Source of the DNA: Cheilinus undulatus
Taxonomy: Eukaryota > Chordata > Actinopteri > Labriformes > Labridae
NCBI RefSeq assembly: GCF_018320785.1
Contig: NC_054872.1
Coordinates: 22,092,769 to 22,156,768 of the forward strand
DNA length: 64,000 nt
Reading direction: 5' to 3'
Shown: positions 36,701-48,100 of the stretch, in pieces
How positions within the stretch are numbered: position 1 is the stretch's first letter
Layout of the letters: each line of letters starts with the position of its first letter
Made by a program: the position numbers and the translations under genes
The notes under the pieces: model-generated
What the model saw: only the letters and a program-made list of their open reading frames with translations
Database searches by the model: none
What the model was told of the DNA's origin: nothing

Positions 36701-39700
36701 GTATTTGCCTCATATCTGTCATTTTATTCTTTATCTTGATCTAAAGGTTACGCCTATTAAAAATAAAAATAACTTACAAGTCTTTTTCACCTTAGATGAA
36801 CCCAAACTAAATATAGATTCTCTGGATTGATAGCTGATATCTCTATTTAAGTGTTTAAAATATAAGCTAATGCTGTTTCTGCAGGATGTCTGTGAAGCTG
36901 CTCTGTTTCAGCCTGCTGGTGGCTGTGTTTTGTGTCAGCTGGGCCAAAGAACAAAACTGCTTAAAATCAGCCTCAAATTGTGAAGAGTGCCTCCAGTCTG
37001 GTCCTGACTGTGCTTGGTGCACTGAGCCTCAATCAAATGTCCGCTGTCACACCTCAAAGGGCTTGCGCAGAGCAGGCTGTCAAAAGAGTAATATCTATAA
37101 CCCTAAGGGCAGGGTGGAGATCATCAGGAATGACAGCAAGTAAATATCTGCTTAAGTTCTACTATCTTTCAGCCACATTAGATTATTTAGTAAGCTTTTT
37201 AAGACTGCAATGACTTCTAAGACATTGATTTCCTTGCTGAAACTATTGAATATCTGCAGCACAGAGCCAGAAAACACCAAGACTTTGTTCCTGCAGCCCC
37301 AGAAGCTCTCCCTCAGTTTGAGGCCAGGTGTGAGCCAGTCCTTTCCTCTGACCATCACCATGCCGACAGACCAGCCAATCACGGAGCTGGCCATGGATAC
37401 CCTCCCTCATCTTTCAGGAGTCAACATCACATTCAGTAGCAGTGTAAACAGAAACCCTGCGGTTATACAGGTTAGTAAAACAACATTGTTCATAAAATAT
37501 TAAAAACTTTCAGGTACAATCTTTGCTATTTGAAAAACAAAACAGCATAATCTGATTTATTTTCTTAAGGTAAATGTTGAGGCTGACTGGTGTCCCCATG
37601 AAGGAGACGACTCAAACCAGAGGCAGAACCTGACTGGACCCTGGTCTGTTCTCATCACACCCAGAGGGTTTTCCTTGGGATTGGAGTTGGAGATCACTTT
37701 GGAGTGTGAGTATAACTTCAAAACTGTGTTTCAGCAAATATATCATGAGCTTGGTATCACATTCAGACATGGGGAAAAAATAACCATTATGAAGGTGAAA
37801 AATAAGGTATGTACTTTCTTTTATAATGTAAATGTTGAACAAGACTGAATTTGCTTTCCTAGGTCAGTGTGAGTGCACAAGCAACAGTGAGGAAAACAGT
37901 TCCAGCTGTGCAGGCCATGGGACTCTGGTATGTGGCCAGTGCGAGTGCAGTGAGCCTTACATTGGACCACAGTGCCAGACGGTTTCTTTTTTTCCATCAA
38001 ACGAGGACTTCTGCCGCTCAGGCCTGGGTGCCCCTGTGTGCAGCGGCAGGGGAAAATGTGTGGAGGGCTTCTGTGAGTGTGATAAGAGAGTTAACCCGGC
38101 AGAAACATACAGCGGTAGATTCTGTGAGTGCAGCAATTTTGACTGTCTGAGGCACAACGGCAGGTATAACAAATACATCGTCATGGATTTCCTTTCCTTT
38201 TAACTCTACTTCACTGCAGGGAGTGATGTTTAAGAGAAAAATTGTGATCTGATAGGTTATGTGGTGGCCATGGGAGATGCATGTGTGGACGCTGCATTTG
38301 TGATAATGACTGGACAGGTGAGGAGTGCAGCTGCTCCATGGACATGGCTTCCTGTATGGCAACAAACCAGAGAGTGTGCAATGACAGAGGGATTTGTGAG
38401 TGTGGAGCGTGTAGATGTGACAATCCATACATGGGCCCGACCTGTGAGGACTGCCCAACTTGTCCAGGCAGATGTGAGCGGAACGCTGACTGTGTGGAGT
38501 GTCTCGCATTCAGGACAGGATCGAAAAAGGACAGGTGAAAAAATAAAAAATCATGAGTCCATTTTTGCAGCACTACCACCTTTCTAATCTTAGGGATTTT
38601 GCGCAAATGAGTCAGTTGGTCTTTCCTTAACAAAATTAATAGGACCTCTGTTATCATTTTAGGTTATATTTTTGGTGCAACCAATTTGGCAATGAAAAAA
38701 TGAAATGAATGAATGAAGATGAATGAAAAAAAGACTGTAATATGCAAAAATTTTAGAAAATTAGTATGGAAAAATAAAAATTTTCTCACACAGCCACTAA
38801 ATCAGAGACATGCTGTGAGAACAGCAAAGAAATTTAAGGCACAAAAAATAAAGAGCCGTGTTCTGTTTGAATATTTCAGCAATTTAAACCAATGATGAAG
38901 TGTTATATAATAAAAAAATATATGTATAATCCTGCCCTTTTTTGAACAATGCCTTCATCCATATATTTGTATGCATAATCAAAGAATTAAGCTCCTAGGA
39001 AAGGCACTCAGATACTTTCTCCCTGTCCTATTTCTTGTTTATAGTAAATTAAGACCAACTAACATGTCAAATATATGCATCCCTTACTGTTACTATAGTT
39101 TTCTGCATCTAAATGCACCTACACAGTTCAGATAATTTGCTTTTTTCTCTGTAGTGTCATATTGTGAGTACATTGTTAAAAGCCTTTGTTCTCTACTCAT
39201 CAACAGATGTGATCAGGATTGCAGCCACCTCACCGTGACAGTGATGGAGACCAAACTTCCTTCAGCTCCGACGAGAGAAATCTTGTGTAAAATGCATAGC
39301 CGTGATGACTTTTGTACCTTCTTCTATACCTTACCAGAAATGCCCTCTAGAGGAGAACAGGCAACGGTTTGGGCTAAAAACTGTCCTAGTGTATAATCAA
39401 AATGGTGAACAAACAGTGGAATGAGTTTCTGATATTTCTCTTTTCACTGACTTTAAAGTAACTGAAGTTTAATGTTGGCTCAAGGTTTCGAGTTCTCATT
39501 TATTCTGAGTATGTCAAAGTTAAAACACCCCTGAAATGTTAGTAATTTGGTTGAGAGGAGATATTGTCAGTGTTATAATTTATGGTCACAAACGTTTCCT
39601 CATTTATAGCCGGATAAAAGATGACAGTTCATTTTTAGAGGCAGAACGACTTCATCCATCACAAAGTTTGCCTTTAAAAAACAGGAAGTGACCATACCTC

Positions 39701-42071
39701 CATTCTTATGATGATGCAGTTGTTTCTAGCAGTGAGGCTGGTACTGTGCTGGAAGCGAAGGTCTCTGGCCTGAAGACCTAGCTCTTGGCAAAGCTCTGTT
39801 TTCTTTTTCTCTGTTAAAGGGGAAAAATGTAAGAGGAGCTAAGCAAGCAGGGAATATCCTGAATTACCAATCCCAATGTACAAAACTTGACATAGCAATG
39901 GTGAGCTTTTGAAATGTGAGAATCTGTTGCTTTTCTAACATCATGGAAACCACATAGTGGGCTGCATGTCCAACAGTGTATGTTCTGATCTCATGCATAG
40001 TGTTACTGAAGAATTAAAAAAATATCAAACAGCGGTCACGTTATTCTCTTGAACACTTACCGAAAGATGTTACATTTCCCTCTTGATCAAACTTCATCTG
40101 TGAAATGATTAAACATGAAACTGATGATGCACCGCTTGGCAGTCACAATTACTTAAACAACCAAAAGTTTTGTCAATTATAAGACATAAAAGTATGACAG
40201 TTGTTTTTTTTAGATAAATGATTACATGTGTGAAAAAATCTATGTGGTACCAAACTGATCAAAACTGTGTCAGCTTTATCAAAAGCATAATAATTACATT
40301 TGTTTCAACAGTAAGGCTGTTCAAATTTAGATCTTAGATATGTTTCAGTATCAAGTGATTAATACAATTATTAATATTTTTACATTCAATAATATTAATA
40401 ATTGTATTAATAGTTTAAAAAAAAGCATATCTATAAATATACTTTCAACTAAAATCAGTTACAAAGAAAAAAGATGAGGGTATAAGAGAAACATACACAG
40501 CAAGAGAAAAGAACAAGCGCCACATTGTTAGTGAAAACAATCAATTACGTTCTGTTTAAATACATTGTGAAGGTTGAAAATTAAAAACAAACAAACAAGA
40601 AAATCGCTCGTATCTGGGTGTTAGTTATTTTTTGTTGCTGTTTTTGCGTATTGGAACAGGAAGTGATATCAAGTGATTTTTAGAGTTCAAAACTCAAAAT
40701 TCTTCTCAATACAGTGGTATATGTTACAAGGACATTTAGCAGATGCTTTTGCCCAAAGCAATGTACATCTGAGAGTAAGTACAACACAAGCCACAATCTA
40801 GATAGGAGGATACATCAGTAAGTGCCACAAAGCGATTCAAGTCCGATCAGACATGGATGCTGCCATGCAGTGCAAAAGACAATTCACATGGCAGGAACAA
40901 CAGCAACGAAGAGTCAAGCTAAGTGCAAAGTGTTCTCAAAAGAGCTGGGTCTTTAGCTTTCTCTTGGATGTAGAAAGGGACTCTGTGGATTAAATTGAAT
41001 TGTGTATATATTTATTTTTCTTACCACAACAAACGCTGGAGACACACTGGACACAGGGATTTCTGTCACTCTGTGACGGACAAAGGACACTGTTCAAAGA
41101 CAAGCCAGAGTTAAATCACATTTTTTAGTATTTTGCACTGGGTAATAATATTACAAAGGTCCATTCAATCCAGCATGCGCATGTTCCCTTTTTTATTACA
41201 GCAATAAGGAAAATCAAATACATTCTGATCTGTTAATGTTTTGAGATCTTAAAACAATCTTAAATTGGCATGCATTCCCTCATAAATAAAGATGTTTGGT
41301 TATTACAGCTTTCACAAATACATGCAGAAAGGGAACATTCATATTCAACAGATTAACTGCTTTAAGAACAGCCTCTACCCATTGACTACTCTTTTACTCA
41401 ATAGAGAATTAACAGCAGCATCTTATCAACAGACAGATAACTTAATAGCGATACAGCGGTCATAATCTGATAGCATAATCAAACTGGTCCTCTGTGATAC
41501 CAGACAAACTAATGAAAACATGTACTCAAGTTGAGGAAAAACAAATAAAATTCAGTCATATAGATAAATGTACTCTTTTTCACTGTGACTGCAAAAAAAA
41601 ATATATAAATAATTTCCATAGTAGAGAAGAAACTTGTGTTTTGTATCACCATTAGGCCATGTGTAGTCTTTCACTCTTACCAGGAAATGATGCACCTCCC
41701 TGCAGCAGACTCCCCTGTCTCTCCACAGTGTGCTGAGATCTTTTGGGGTGGTATCTTGAATAAGGCAGTGCTTTACTGCAGAGTACATGTGTACTAATAC
41801 CACTGTAACTTCTGCTGATTAATCCTTGTTTCCTACTTCCAAATGGCACATTGTTTTTCAGTGGGAAGAGTTCTATACGAGCACTACCAAGGTTCAGGGT
41901 CCCACCTGTTCTGGAGAAGAAAGGACTGACGGTGCTGCAAAGGCGCTTTGGATTAAAGTTCCCAAAAAATGGCTCGTACGTCCGTGTGCAGGTCATACAG
42001 CTGGCAAGCAGCATCTTGAGTAGCTTCCTCTCCACACCAGGACAAAACAGTGCCTTCACACAGACAGCCAT
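30773..42071 (-). CDS. mrs2: Mitochondrial magnesium channel MRS2
   Basis: Inner-membrane Mg2+ channel of the CorA/MRS2 family. Eleven exons join in frame: 41681-42071, 41025-41089, 40061-40097, 39698-39810, 35705-35866, 35421-35551, 35075-35191, 34348-34417, 34089-34171, 31432-31549 and 30773-31042 (518 residues; human 443). The ATG at 42069-42071 is the first proper start; the Arg/Ser-rich exon 1 would hold the transit peptide. Conserved blocks are KFDQEGNVTSF, KKKTELCQELGLQARDLRFQ, LPFEFRALEA, DRSKLHILLQN, GIDHAEEMELLLENYY and VIFINLD. The first transmembrane helix ends with the GMN pore signature (LFGLIGVAFGMN); the second is WLVTGFMFLGSGLIWRRLL. The final exon then runs through a CA microsatellite (HTHTHTH), so the annotated tail after PSLPTL is doubtful. 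Intron 4 houses an integrin-like gene on the other strand. Confidence 0.93.
30889..30923. repeat. (TG)n microsatellite in last mrs2 exon
   Basis: TG repeat with small interruptions (taggtgcg). Read on the minus strand in the mrs2 frame it gives alternating His-Thr. It lies inside or just after the coding part of the last mrs2 exon. Confidence 0.85.
32311..33408. mobile_element. Fold-back Tc1-like element
   Basis: The ends are inverted: tacagtgcattcagaaagc, and from the right taaagtgcattcagaaagt, both followed by GACCCCCTTCACTTTTTT. The left arm (plus strand, 32613-32966) encodes an N-terminal transposase-like segment (GTHLSIKALTAGNAYQS; SSKELPAELRDRIAARHR). The right arm (minus strand, 32973-33236) encodes the same segment again (GTHLSVEGLTADNAYQS; RSKELPPELRDMIAVRHR). 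The two arms therefore oppose each other, and no DDE catalytic part is present. It lies in an mrs2 intron. Confidence 0.82.
36886..39396 (+). CDS. Headless secreted integrin beta-like protein
   Basis: Six exons join in frame (36886-37139, 37260-37470, 37570-37705, 37863-38163, 38256-38534, 39207-39396) into 456 residues. A signal peptide of about 20 residues is followed by a PSI domain with its seven cysteines (NCEECLQSGPDCAWC). Next comes the start of the hybrid domain (FLQPQKLSLSLRPGVSQSF), then directly its C-terminal part (WCPHEG, ITPRGFSLGLELEITLEC). Four cysteine-rich I-EGF modules follow (GHGTLVCGQCEC, YSGRFCECSNFDC, LCGGHGRCMCGRCIC, VCNDRGICECGACRC, CPTCPGRC), then the beta-tail (CTFFYTLPEM, AKNCPSV) and a stop. 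The whole beta-I (vWA) ligand-binding domain, the transmembrane helix and the cytoplasmic tail are absent. The stalk is most like integrin beta-1. The ATG follows a splice acceptor (tttctgcag|g), so a non-coding exon lies upstream. Product and function (decoy, matrix or alpha-subunit partner) are inference; the gene is intact, not a pseudogene. Confidence 0.85.
40730..40990 (+). repeat. Dispersed teleost repeat
   Basis: It begins acatttagcagatgctttt and gcccaaagcaatgtacatct, then contains agagctgggtctttagcttt. These are words of a very common fish interspersed repeat ('catttagcagacgcttttatccaaagcgactt' class, here diverged). It lies in an mrs2 intron between exons 3 and 2. Confidence 0.6.
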
Positions 42072-42650
42072 ACTGAGGCTGGGGGCTAATTTCACCACAG
42101 CTGCAGCAACAATATCACAAAATGTGGAGCAGCAGCACCATGTGGTGATCTAGAAAGGGTAGACGAGCTGTATCCTCCACTGTCCGTGACTCATCTCTTA
42201 ACAGTGCCCTCGAGTTGTTTGACAGTTTGTCTGCTAGAGGAGACAGTCCAGATATGCAGGTATAACAGGAATAAAAACGCGTACATAACAGCTGTAAAGT
42301 GTGAGTAAATATTGGCTCACGTTGGCTACTGTAATGTCCGTCATGGGTTGTCTTAGCTCGGCTGGTGTTTGATTATCGCCTCTATTTTTAAAAGTGCTGT
42401 GCACCTCTGCATGGTATGCTAGTTTTGTTAGCCTCTAGTATCAGGGTCAGTTTGTTCTCTTTCAGTGATAATTAATGTGAAATTCGTGGTGACAGTGAAA
42501 AAGCAAAGACGTCACACCTGTCAGATGCTTGTCGCTAGCTACAGACTTCCCCGAATCAATACATATAGTCGTTTTTAATCCCAAAACACAGTTGTTTAGG
42601 CTAGCATGATGGAAAAGGTAGCACGCAGGAGGGCAGCGGCACGAGCGTAG
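42072..42650. other. mrs2 5' flank
   Basis: It holds the expected mrs2 5'UTR and promoter on the minus strand. CpG content is modestly raised near 42500-42670. I could not place a core promoter element. Confidence 0.35.
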
Positions 42651-43293
42651 TGTCAGCTCGTAATGTGTCGTTCGTAAACGAGTCGATTCATAGAGCCGAC
42701 TCCTTTACATGAACGATAGGTTCCGGATCCCGGATGATGATAATGAATATTATATTATTATTGTTGTTGTTCTTATTATTATTATTATGGGCGAATTCAA
42801 GCATGCATATTGTTGTAAATGTTGTTTCCTTTCGAAGAAAATGTTATCAGTTCCTGGCATATATCAATTTGTTCAACAAAAACTTCTTTGAATACATTTA
42901 TAGAATATATAAACATATAATTGATCTTTTATTCTGGCTTCTTAGTGTCAGATTTCTGACACTATTAAAATGTTTTTTTAATAGTGAGAAGTATAAATTG
43001 TAACCGCCATGTTTTCATAGTTGAAAACAAACATGCTTTTATATTGTGTCATTTCAAAGTTAGCAAGATCATCAAAACACTTTTGTCCTTGAATTTGCAA
43101 GTTCTTGCATGTAAGGGTGGTGTATCGATAATCATATGAACTTTATTTTAAAATGAAGTGATGAAACAGTTTGAAGCATTATTTATCATCCATATAACTC
43201 TAGCTGACCTTCATGACCAAGTAAAAAGGTTTGTAGATCCTTCTCAAGTAAAGATTTTCAGTCATAGACGGTCAGGTAGACTTTTTTCTTTTT

Positions 43294-43797
43294 GGTGGTA
43301 CAACCAGTGTAAAACTGCTGAAATAAATTCTACCATTAAATTTTTGATTTTATTTTAGAAATATGTGTATCAGCTTTCTAGCAAGAACATAAGTAACAGT
43401 ATGTGTCTGAGTGTTTGCCTGTTTAGTTTGTAAATAGTTGCAAAAATCAGGTGGCACAACCAACGTTTCAGGTGGTGAAACTGCAAAAAATGCTGATAAA
43501 TAGTTGAATAAATTATATTATTTAAAGCCCTTGAAATATTTACTTTTAATTAGGTCAGTTAGGTATCACATTATTCATTTATTAATTACAGTTGTGCCTA
43601 GGTGAGTGGGTACACTCTCCATGTCAGGTGGTACAGCCAAGGTTAAACGGCTTCAATTTATTTTACAATGAAATTCTTCAATTTATTCTATAGATATTAG
43701 TGTCCACTTTCTAACAAGAATAAAAGTAACATGTGTCAATGTATTTGCCTGTTTAATTTGAAATGAGCTGCAATTTCCAGGTGGTATAACCAAAATG
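43294..43797. repeat. Diverged ~330-bp tandem duplication
   Basis: Four boxes of the form GGTGGTACAACC occur at 43294, 43450, 43627 and 43780. The segments after boxes 1 and 3 match each other over ~150 bp (shared agctttctagcaagaacata versus cactttctaacaagaataaa; gtttgcctgtttagtttg versus tatttgcctgtttaatttg). The repeat period is therefore about 330 bp, two copies. Non-coding. Confidence 0.65.
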
Positions 43798-44037
43798 AAT
43801 ATAGCCTTAAGTGTGACTGACCCATAAATAAACTTATATTCTGTCTCTTTGTTGTGTGATTAATAAGAATGGATGATCTTTACTTCACACTCCCACAGGC
43901 ACACCACACATTAAGAAATCGTGCTTTATGGTGTAACATCAATGTTTTGTATCAGGCTTGTCATGCAGCCCTGCCAGTGAGCAGATTCCATCTGACCAGC
44001 AAGGTGTTTAGTGGAGTCAGAATATTTTGGGGGGAAA

Positions 44038-44100
44038 AAAACAAACAAACAAACAAACAAACAAAAAAAAACCCAACAAAAAAACAAGCAAAAAAAAACT

Positions 44101-44136
<36 letters not shown>

Positions 44137-44137
44137 C
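44038..44137. repeat. CAAA and AT simple repeats
   Basis: (CAAA)n at about 44038-44096 runs into CATA and (AT)n at 44105-44137. It accounts for the Lys/Gln and Tyr/Ile low-complexity ORFs here. Confidence 0.9.
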
Positions 44138-44345
44138 TTTAACTGAAAAAATTAAGCATATTTGGAGTAAAATATCGGCACAAATAGCAATCATATGTCA
44201 TGAGTCATGACATTGTTAAACATGGCAGGTCAAAAGAAGAACTGTTACCCAAATGAAGAGCCATTTGAGAACCAAAAGAGACGTTTTTTTTTTTTTGCTG
44301 AGCTGAACCAAATGATCCGTATCACTAAAAAGAGCCTGAATTCCC

Positions 44346-45156
44346 AGCCAGCCCTTCTTCTTCCTCTATGTGGTTTATAAGCGGTGGGCAAACAAGGAAA
44401 TAATGTATTTCTGCCACCTACTGGTATGAAGTATGAGTCACAATATATAACTGTATAACTGATTTCATTAAAATGTAATTATTGTCTCTCAATCAACTTT
44501 GTTTACGTGAGATAATGAAACGAAATCAATCATCAGAGGCCCTTTGGAGTAGGCTACATCCGCCATGTCCAACCTTACTTTTTCTGTCACGAGTTGAACT
44601 AGAAAAAAAAACGGTCTTCTTCCTCATATTTCTGACTGTATAAAATAACACTCCACTCTCCTGTTTCAGCCCATAATGCAACGCGGTGGGCAAAGATCGT
44701 CTCTGCAGACTACATAACTCAGGCTGTGAAATTGAATTCAGTGGCTACAGAATAGTTCTAAAAGGAGGAATACCGTTGCGACATCTAGACAAATGAAGAG
44801 CTATATCTGTGACAATCCGAGACATGACCGCTATCTGCACGCTTTGCATGGGCATTGCCAAAGAGATCCATCTGGCGACGACGTTGTCTACCCGGCAAGC
44901 CAAATGATGCATGATGTATTATGATTTGGGCGTAGATTCGGTCTACGTATTTTTAGTGTTGTTGCAGCCGCGGAGTGGCTGTCAGCATCAGCACCCCTCC
45001 TTCTCTGGATGCAGATTGGGCTACCGGAAGGATGCTGCGGTGGGGAGGAAGCGAGAGGATTATTTTGTGTCGAAACCGTAGGTTGTCAGGTTACAATCTG
45101 GTCCGTCATTTTAATTTTTATCTTTTCGTCGTTTAAATTTTATATATAGAGCTGCC
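44346..45156 (+). promoter_or_regulatory. 5' flank of the CLPTM1L-family gene
   Basis: It leads to the start codon at 45157. GC and CpG content rise from about 44870 to 45090 (cgacgacgttgtctacccgg, gcagccgcggagtggctg), in line with a promoter and 5'UTR. A TATA-like tatatata lies at 45141-45148, too near the ATG to be the core promoter. Confidence 0.4.
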
Positions 45157-48100
45157 ATGTTCCCATCTTGTAACTCTAAGCCAGGGGACAGCGGCACCAA
45201 AAGGAGCTCCATCGCTAAGCTGCTGCTCGGGGTTTTTGTGGTTTATATTCTCCACACCGTGTGGCTGTTGTACGGCTTCCTCAACACTAAACCCTGCGAG
45301 AGAAGCAGAGGGGAACACTGCATCGCCTCATACCTGGCAGCAAGACCCAGGCTACAGGTAAGTACAGGCCTGTCTCCTTTGTCATGTCTAATGGCTAAAT
45401 CAGGAATGCAAGAACTCAAAGACTGTGCAGCTAAGACACTTCTGGGCCTGGCTTTTATAGTTGAAAATAACCAAACTGAGAGTGGCATATAAATAGCAAG
45501 ACTCGTGGTTTGTGCCTTCCATTTTAGAAGAGACCTTTTTGGGTGTATGTTTGTGTGTTTTTATTGTTCTTTTATGATTAGATGTAGTAGTAAGATGTAG
45601 GCTAGTGTTTCGCTGAGATGTAGTGATGTTTATGATATTTAGAGGAGTGAACTGACCAACATAAGTTTTGTATGAGGGCAGTTCATGTGCATTTGGTTAC
45701 ATATACAACACAGGAACAGTTTATTCCCCCCTGACTGTCACTGATTTACACATAACAGTCACGAAGTGTCAGAATTTAAAAAAAAAAAGTAATCTATAAG
45801 CGCCTTAGCCCAGTTTAATGGTATTTACTACTCTTTACTTAATTCCTGTAAGAAAACTCAATGTGGTTAAAGGTCTCACCTAATATGCATATTTACACCA
45901 ATTTATGTTAATGATCTTATCTACCTCATATTAATCTGCTCACATTAGTGTGTATTGTATACCTTTTGACCTTTTGATACTGTCTATCAGTATCCTTGCA
46001 TTCTTTGCATGCCTTGCATTCATACCATTATTTAGCATGATACTTGTTAAAATACCCAAAAAGGAGCTTGAGCATGTTTCAATGTTCTACCCTTTCATTT
46101 TTTTCTTAAAATTTTCACATTTAATGTGTACTTCCTGTAGCAAAGCTAATCAGAGTCAAATTCCAGGTTGTGTAAGCATACCTGGTCAATAAAGCTGATA
46201 ATACCCTTTATTTTGAACACAGGAATTTTTTTCTAATTCCATCTGCAGTAAAATCTTATTTTAGCTCTGAACTCTAAAATTGGAAAGACTGCTCATAATT
46301 TCCACTCTTTTTTTTCCAGCTGAGTGTCTTCACATGCCTTGTGCCAGACAACAGCCAACTACACCTTGCTGTAAAAATAGACCCATTTGACCCATACTCT
46401 ACTTTTGAAAGGTGGGTCTGCCACAGTCACACTTCTGTTTAATGTGCAAATTTCCCAAACGGTAACTTTCTCTGTAGCAGGACTGATTTTATTTTAAGGG
46501 TCAGAGAGGATGCTTCTCCTGATATCATGCTGCCTGTCTCTCTCTAGGCAGGTGAACGTCTCTGTGCCAGAGGAGACTCGCGCTAATGGCACTCTGTATG
46601 CAGTCGTGTACGTTCACAGAGTTGGTGTTTCACCTCTGGAGGACAGAAGAGAGGTCCACTATGCTGCTCAGCTCACCACCTACATCAATCCCACACCCAC
46701 AGAGGGGCAGAGAGATGGACAGAAGGTAAAATTCAATACAGCGTCTGGCATGGCCCAATCATTTCGCAGCCACTGTGTCACCTTTACTGCAGATTTAAAC
46801 ATGATGTCCTGCAGTGTATATGTTATTTCTGTTTCCTCGTTAGAAGCAGAGTGCCAGATCGGAGCATCCTGTTTCCCACTGGAGACCTTACTTGTCAATC
46901 TCGATGATGTCAGAGGACTTCACCTTCAGTAAGGCGGGGCTTCCTAGTGATGTGCGGCGCTATATGAGAATGTAAGTCACTGGAAGCTTAGAGGTCAGAG
47001 TCGCTGGTGACTTACAGCTTCCTTTCAGGATATTCTTGTACTGCAATGGCTGTTAATAAGAAAATCAGACCTATGCTACCATTTCTTCTAAGTGCAGCTT
47101 GTTAAAAATAGAAAGGGAGGCATGTTAATGAAAAAAGACAATCCGTTAAAAGAACAGAAATAATTTATGGTTCTTTATTATGTTCATTTACAGAGAATTT
47201 CTTCAGTCAACATTTCTTTAGTCTGACGCCTTAAACCATAGATTGTATGCACTAATGTGTAAATTACAGTGGTCCCCCAATATTTTCCCATGACTCCTTA
47301 ATATGTAAAAAACACTTTTTCCCAGTCATTTCTCTCAGGACTTGAGTTAATCTGGAGGTAAAATAAAAGTGTGTCACAACCAAAACAAGTTTAGTTTTCT
47401 TACAACAGATGGTAACTACAGATTTTAAGATGCTAAATAGATTTTTTAAAAATCAAATTTTCTGGGCTGCTGTGGTTCAGTGATTGGGTTGGACACCTCT
47501 TACATGAAAGGTCAGGGGTTTAATCCCCAGCTGCATCATTACCAGCATTATTGAGTTTCTGTACAAAAACGAGGACTTATTTTTGTACTTTTTAACAAGT
47601 TTTCCAGCTTGTACAAAAGTGCACCAAGCTTATTTGTGTTTTTAAACCAAACTTTGTCCCTGTCTTGTAGCTCTCAGGATGGCCGACAGATGATCTACCT
47701 CCCTCTGCTGCTGATAAACGAGCTCAGCTTTAGAGTTAGAGACCTCATGGTGGGGACACTAAATCTTAAAACTTCTCTGTATGGTTTGGAATTAAATAAT
47801 TATTACCTGACTTCTTTTTGTCTACACATTTAAAGGAGATCAGCAGCAGCACTATTCAACTCCCTCTGACTGTGTCCTATGAGGGAATCTCTTTGAGGAG
47901 ATTCAGGTTCTGGGTACATCTTCAGGACGTGGTTTACTCCCTCAGACAGTTTGGTGAGTTATTAAAGTACAATAGCAATATATCACCACTGTATGTCTGT
48001 AGTTTCTTATACCTTAATGAACTAGATAACATGTCAAGCTGTTGTTTTGCTCATGATACGATCTTAATTAAAACCTTCTGATGCTGCATCCTTCTGTTTT

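Larger units (their letters stand above)
42650..44345. mobile_element. Possible composite repeat with opposed ends
   Basis: The left part (cgttcgtaaacgagtcgattc, gagccgactcctttacatg) and the right part (gaagagccatttgagaacc, aaccaaatgatccg, aaaaagagcctgaattccc) are the paired 'gaacgagtcg / agagcc' words that flank a class of fish repeats. Between them lie a tandemly duplicated segment (43294-43797), a CAAA repeat (44038-44096) and an AT repeat (44105-44137). No transposase is visible. The boundaries are approximate. Confidence 0.35.

Noticed and set aside
38018-38657. Long minus-strand ORFs of 148-163 codons
   Set aside because: Antisense of the Cys-rich integrin EGF exons, which lack stops on the other strand; no splice logic or family.
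36886-39396. Integrin-like gene as a processed or decayed pseudogene
   Set aside because: It has introns with proper splice sites, correct phases at all five junctions, a signal peptide and no internal stop.
42072-42098. Upstream in-frame extension of mrs2 beginning at a GTG
   Set aside because: Non-ATG start; the first ATG in frame is at 42069-42071.
43869-44210. 113-codon ORF
   Set aside because: Driven by CAAA and AT simple repeats.
47465-47545. Possible tRNA gene
   Set aside because: A- and B-box-like words only; no acceptor stem or cloverleaf visible, so treated as a SINE fragment.
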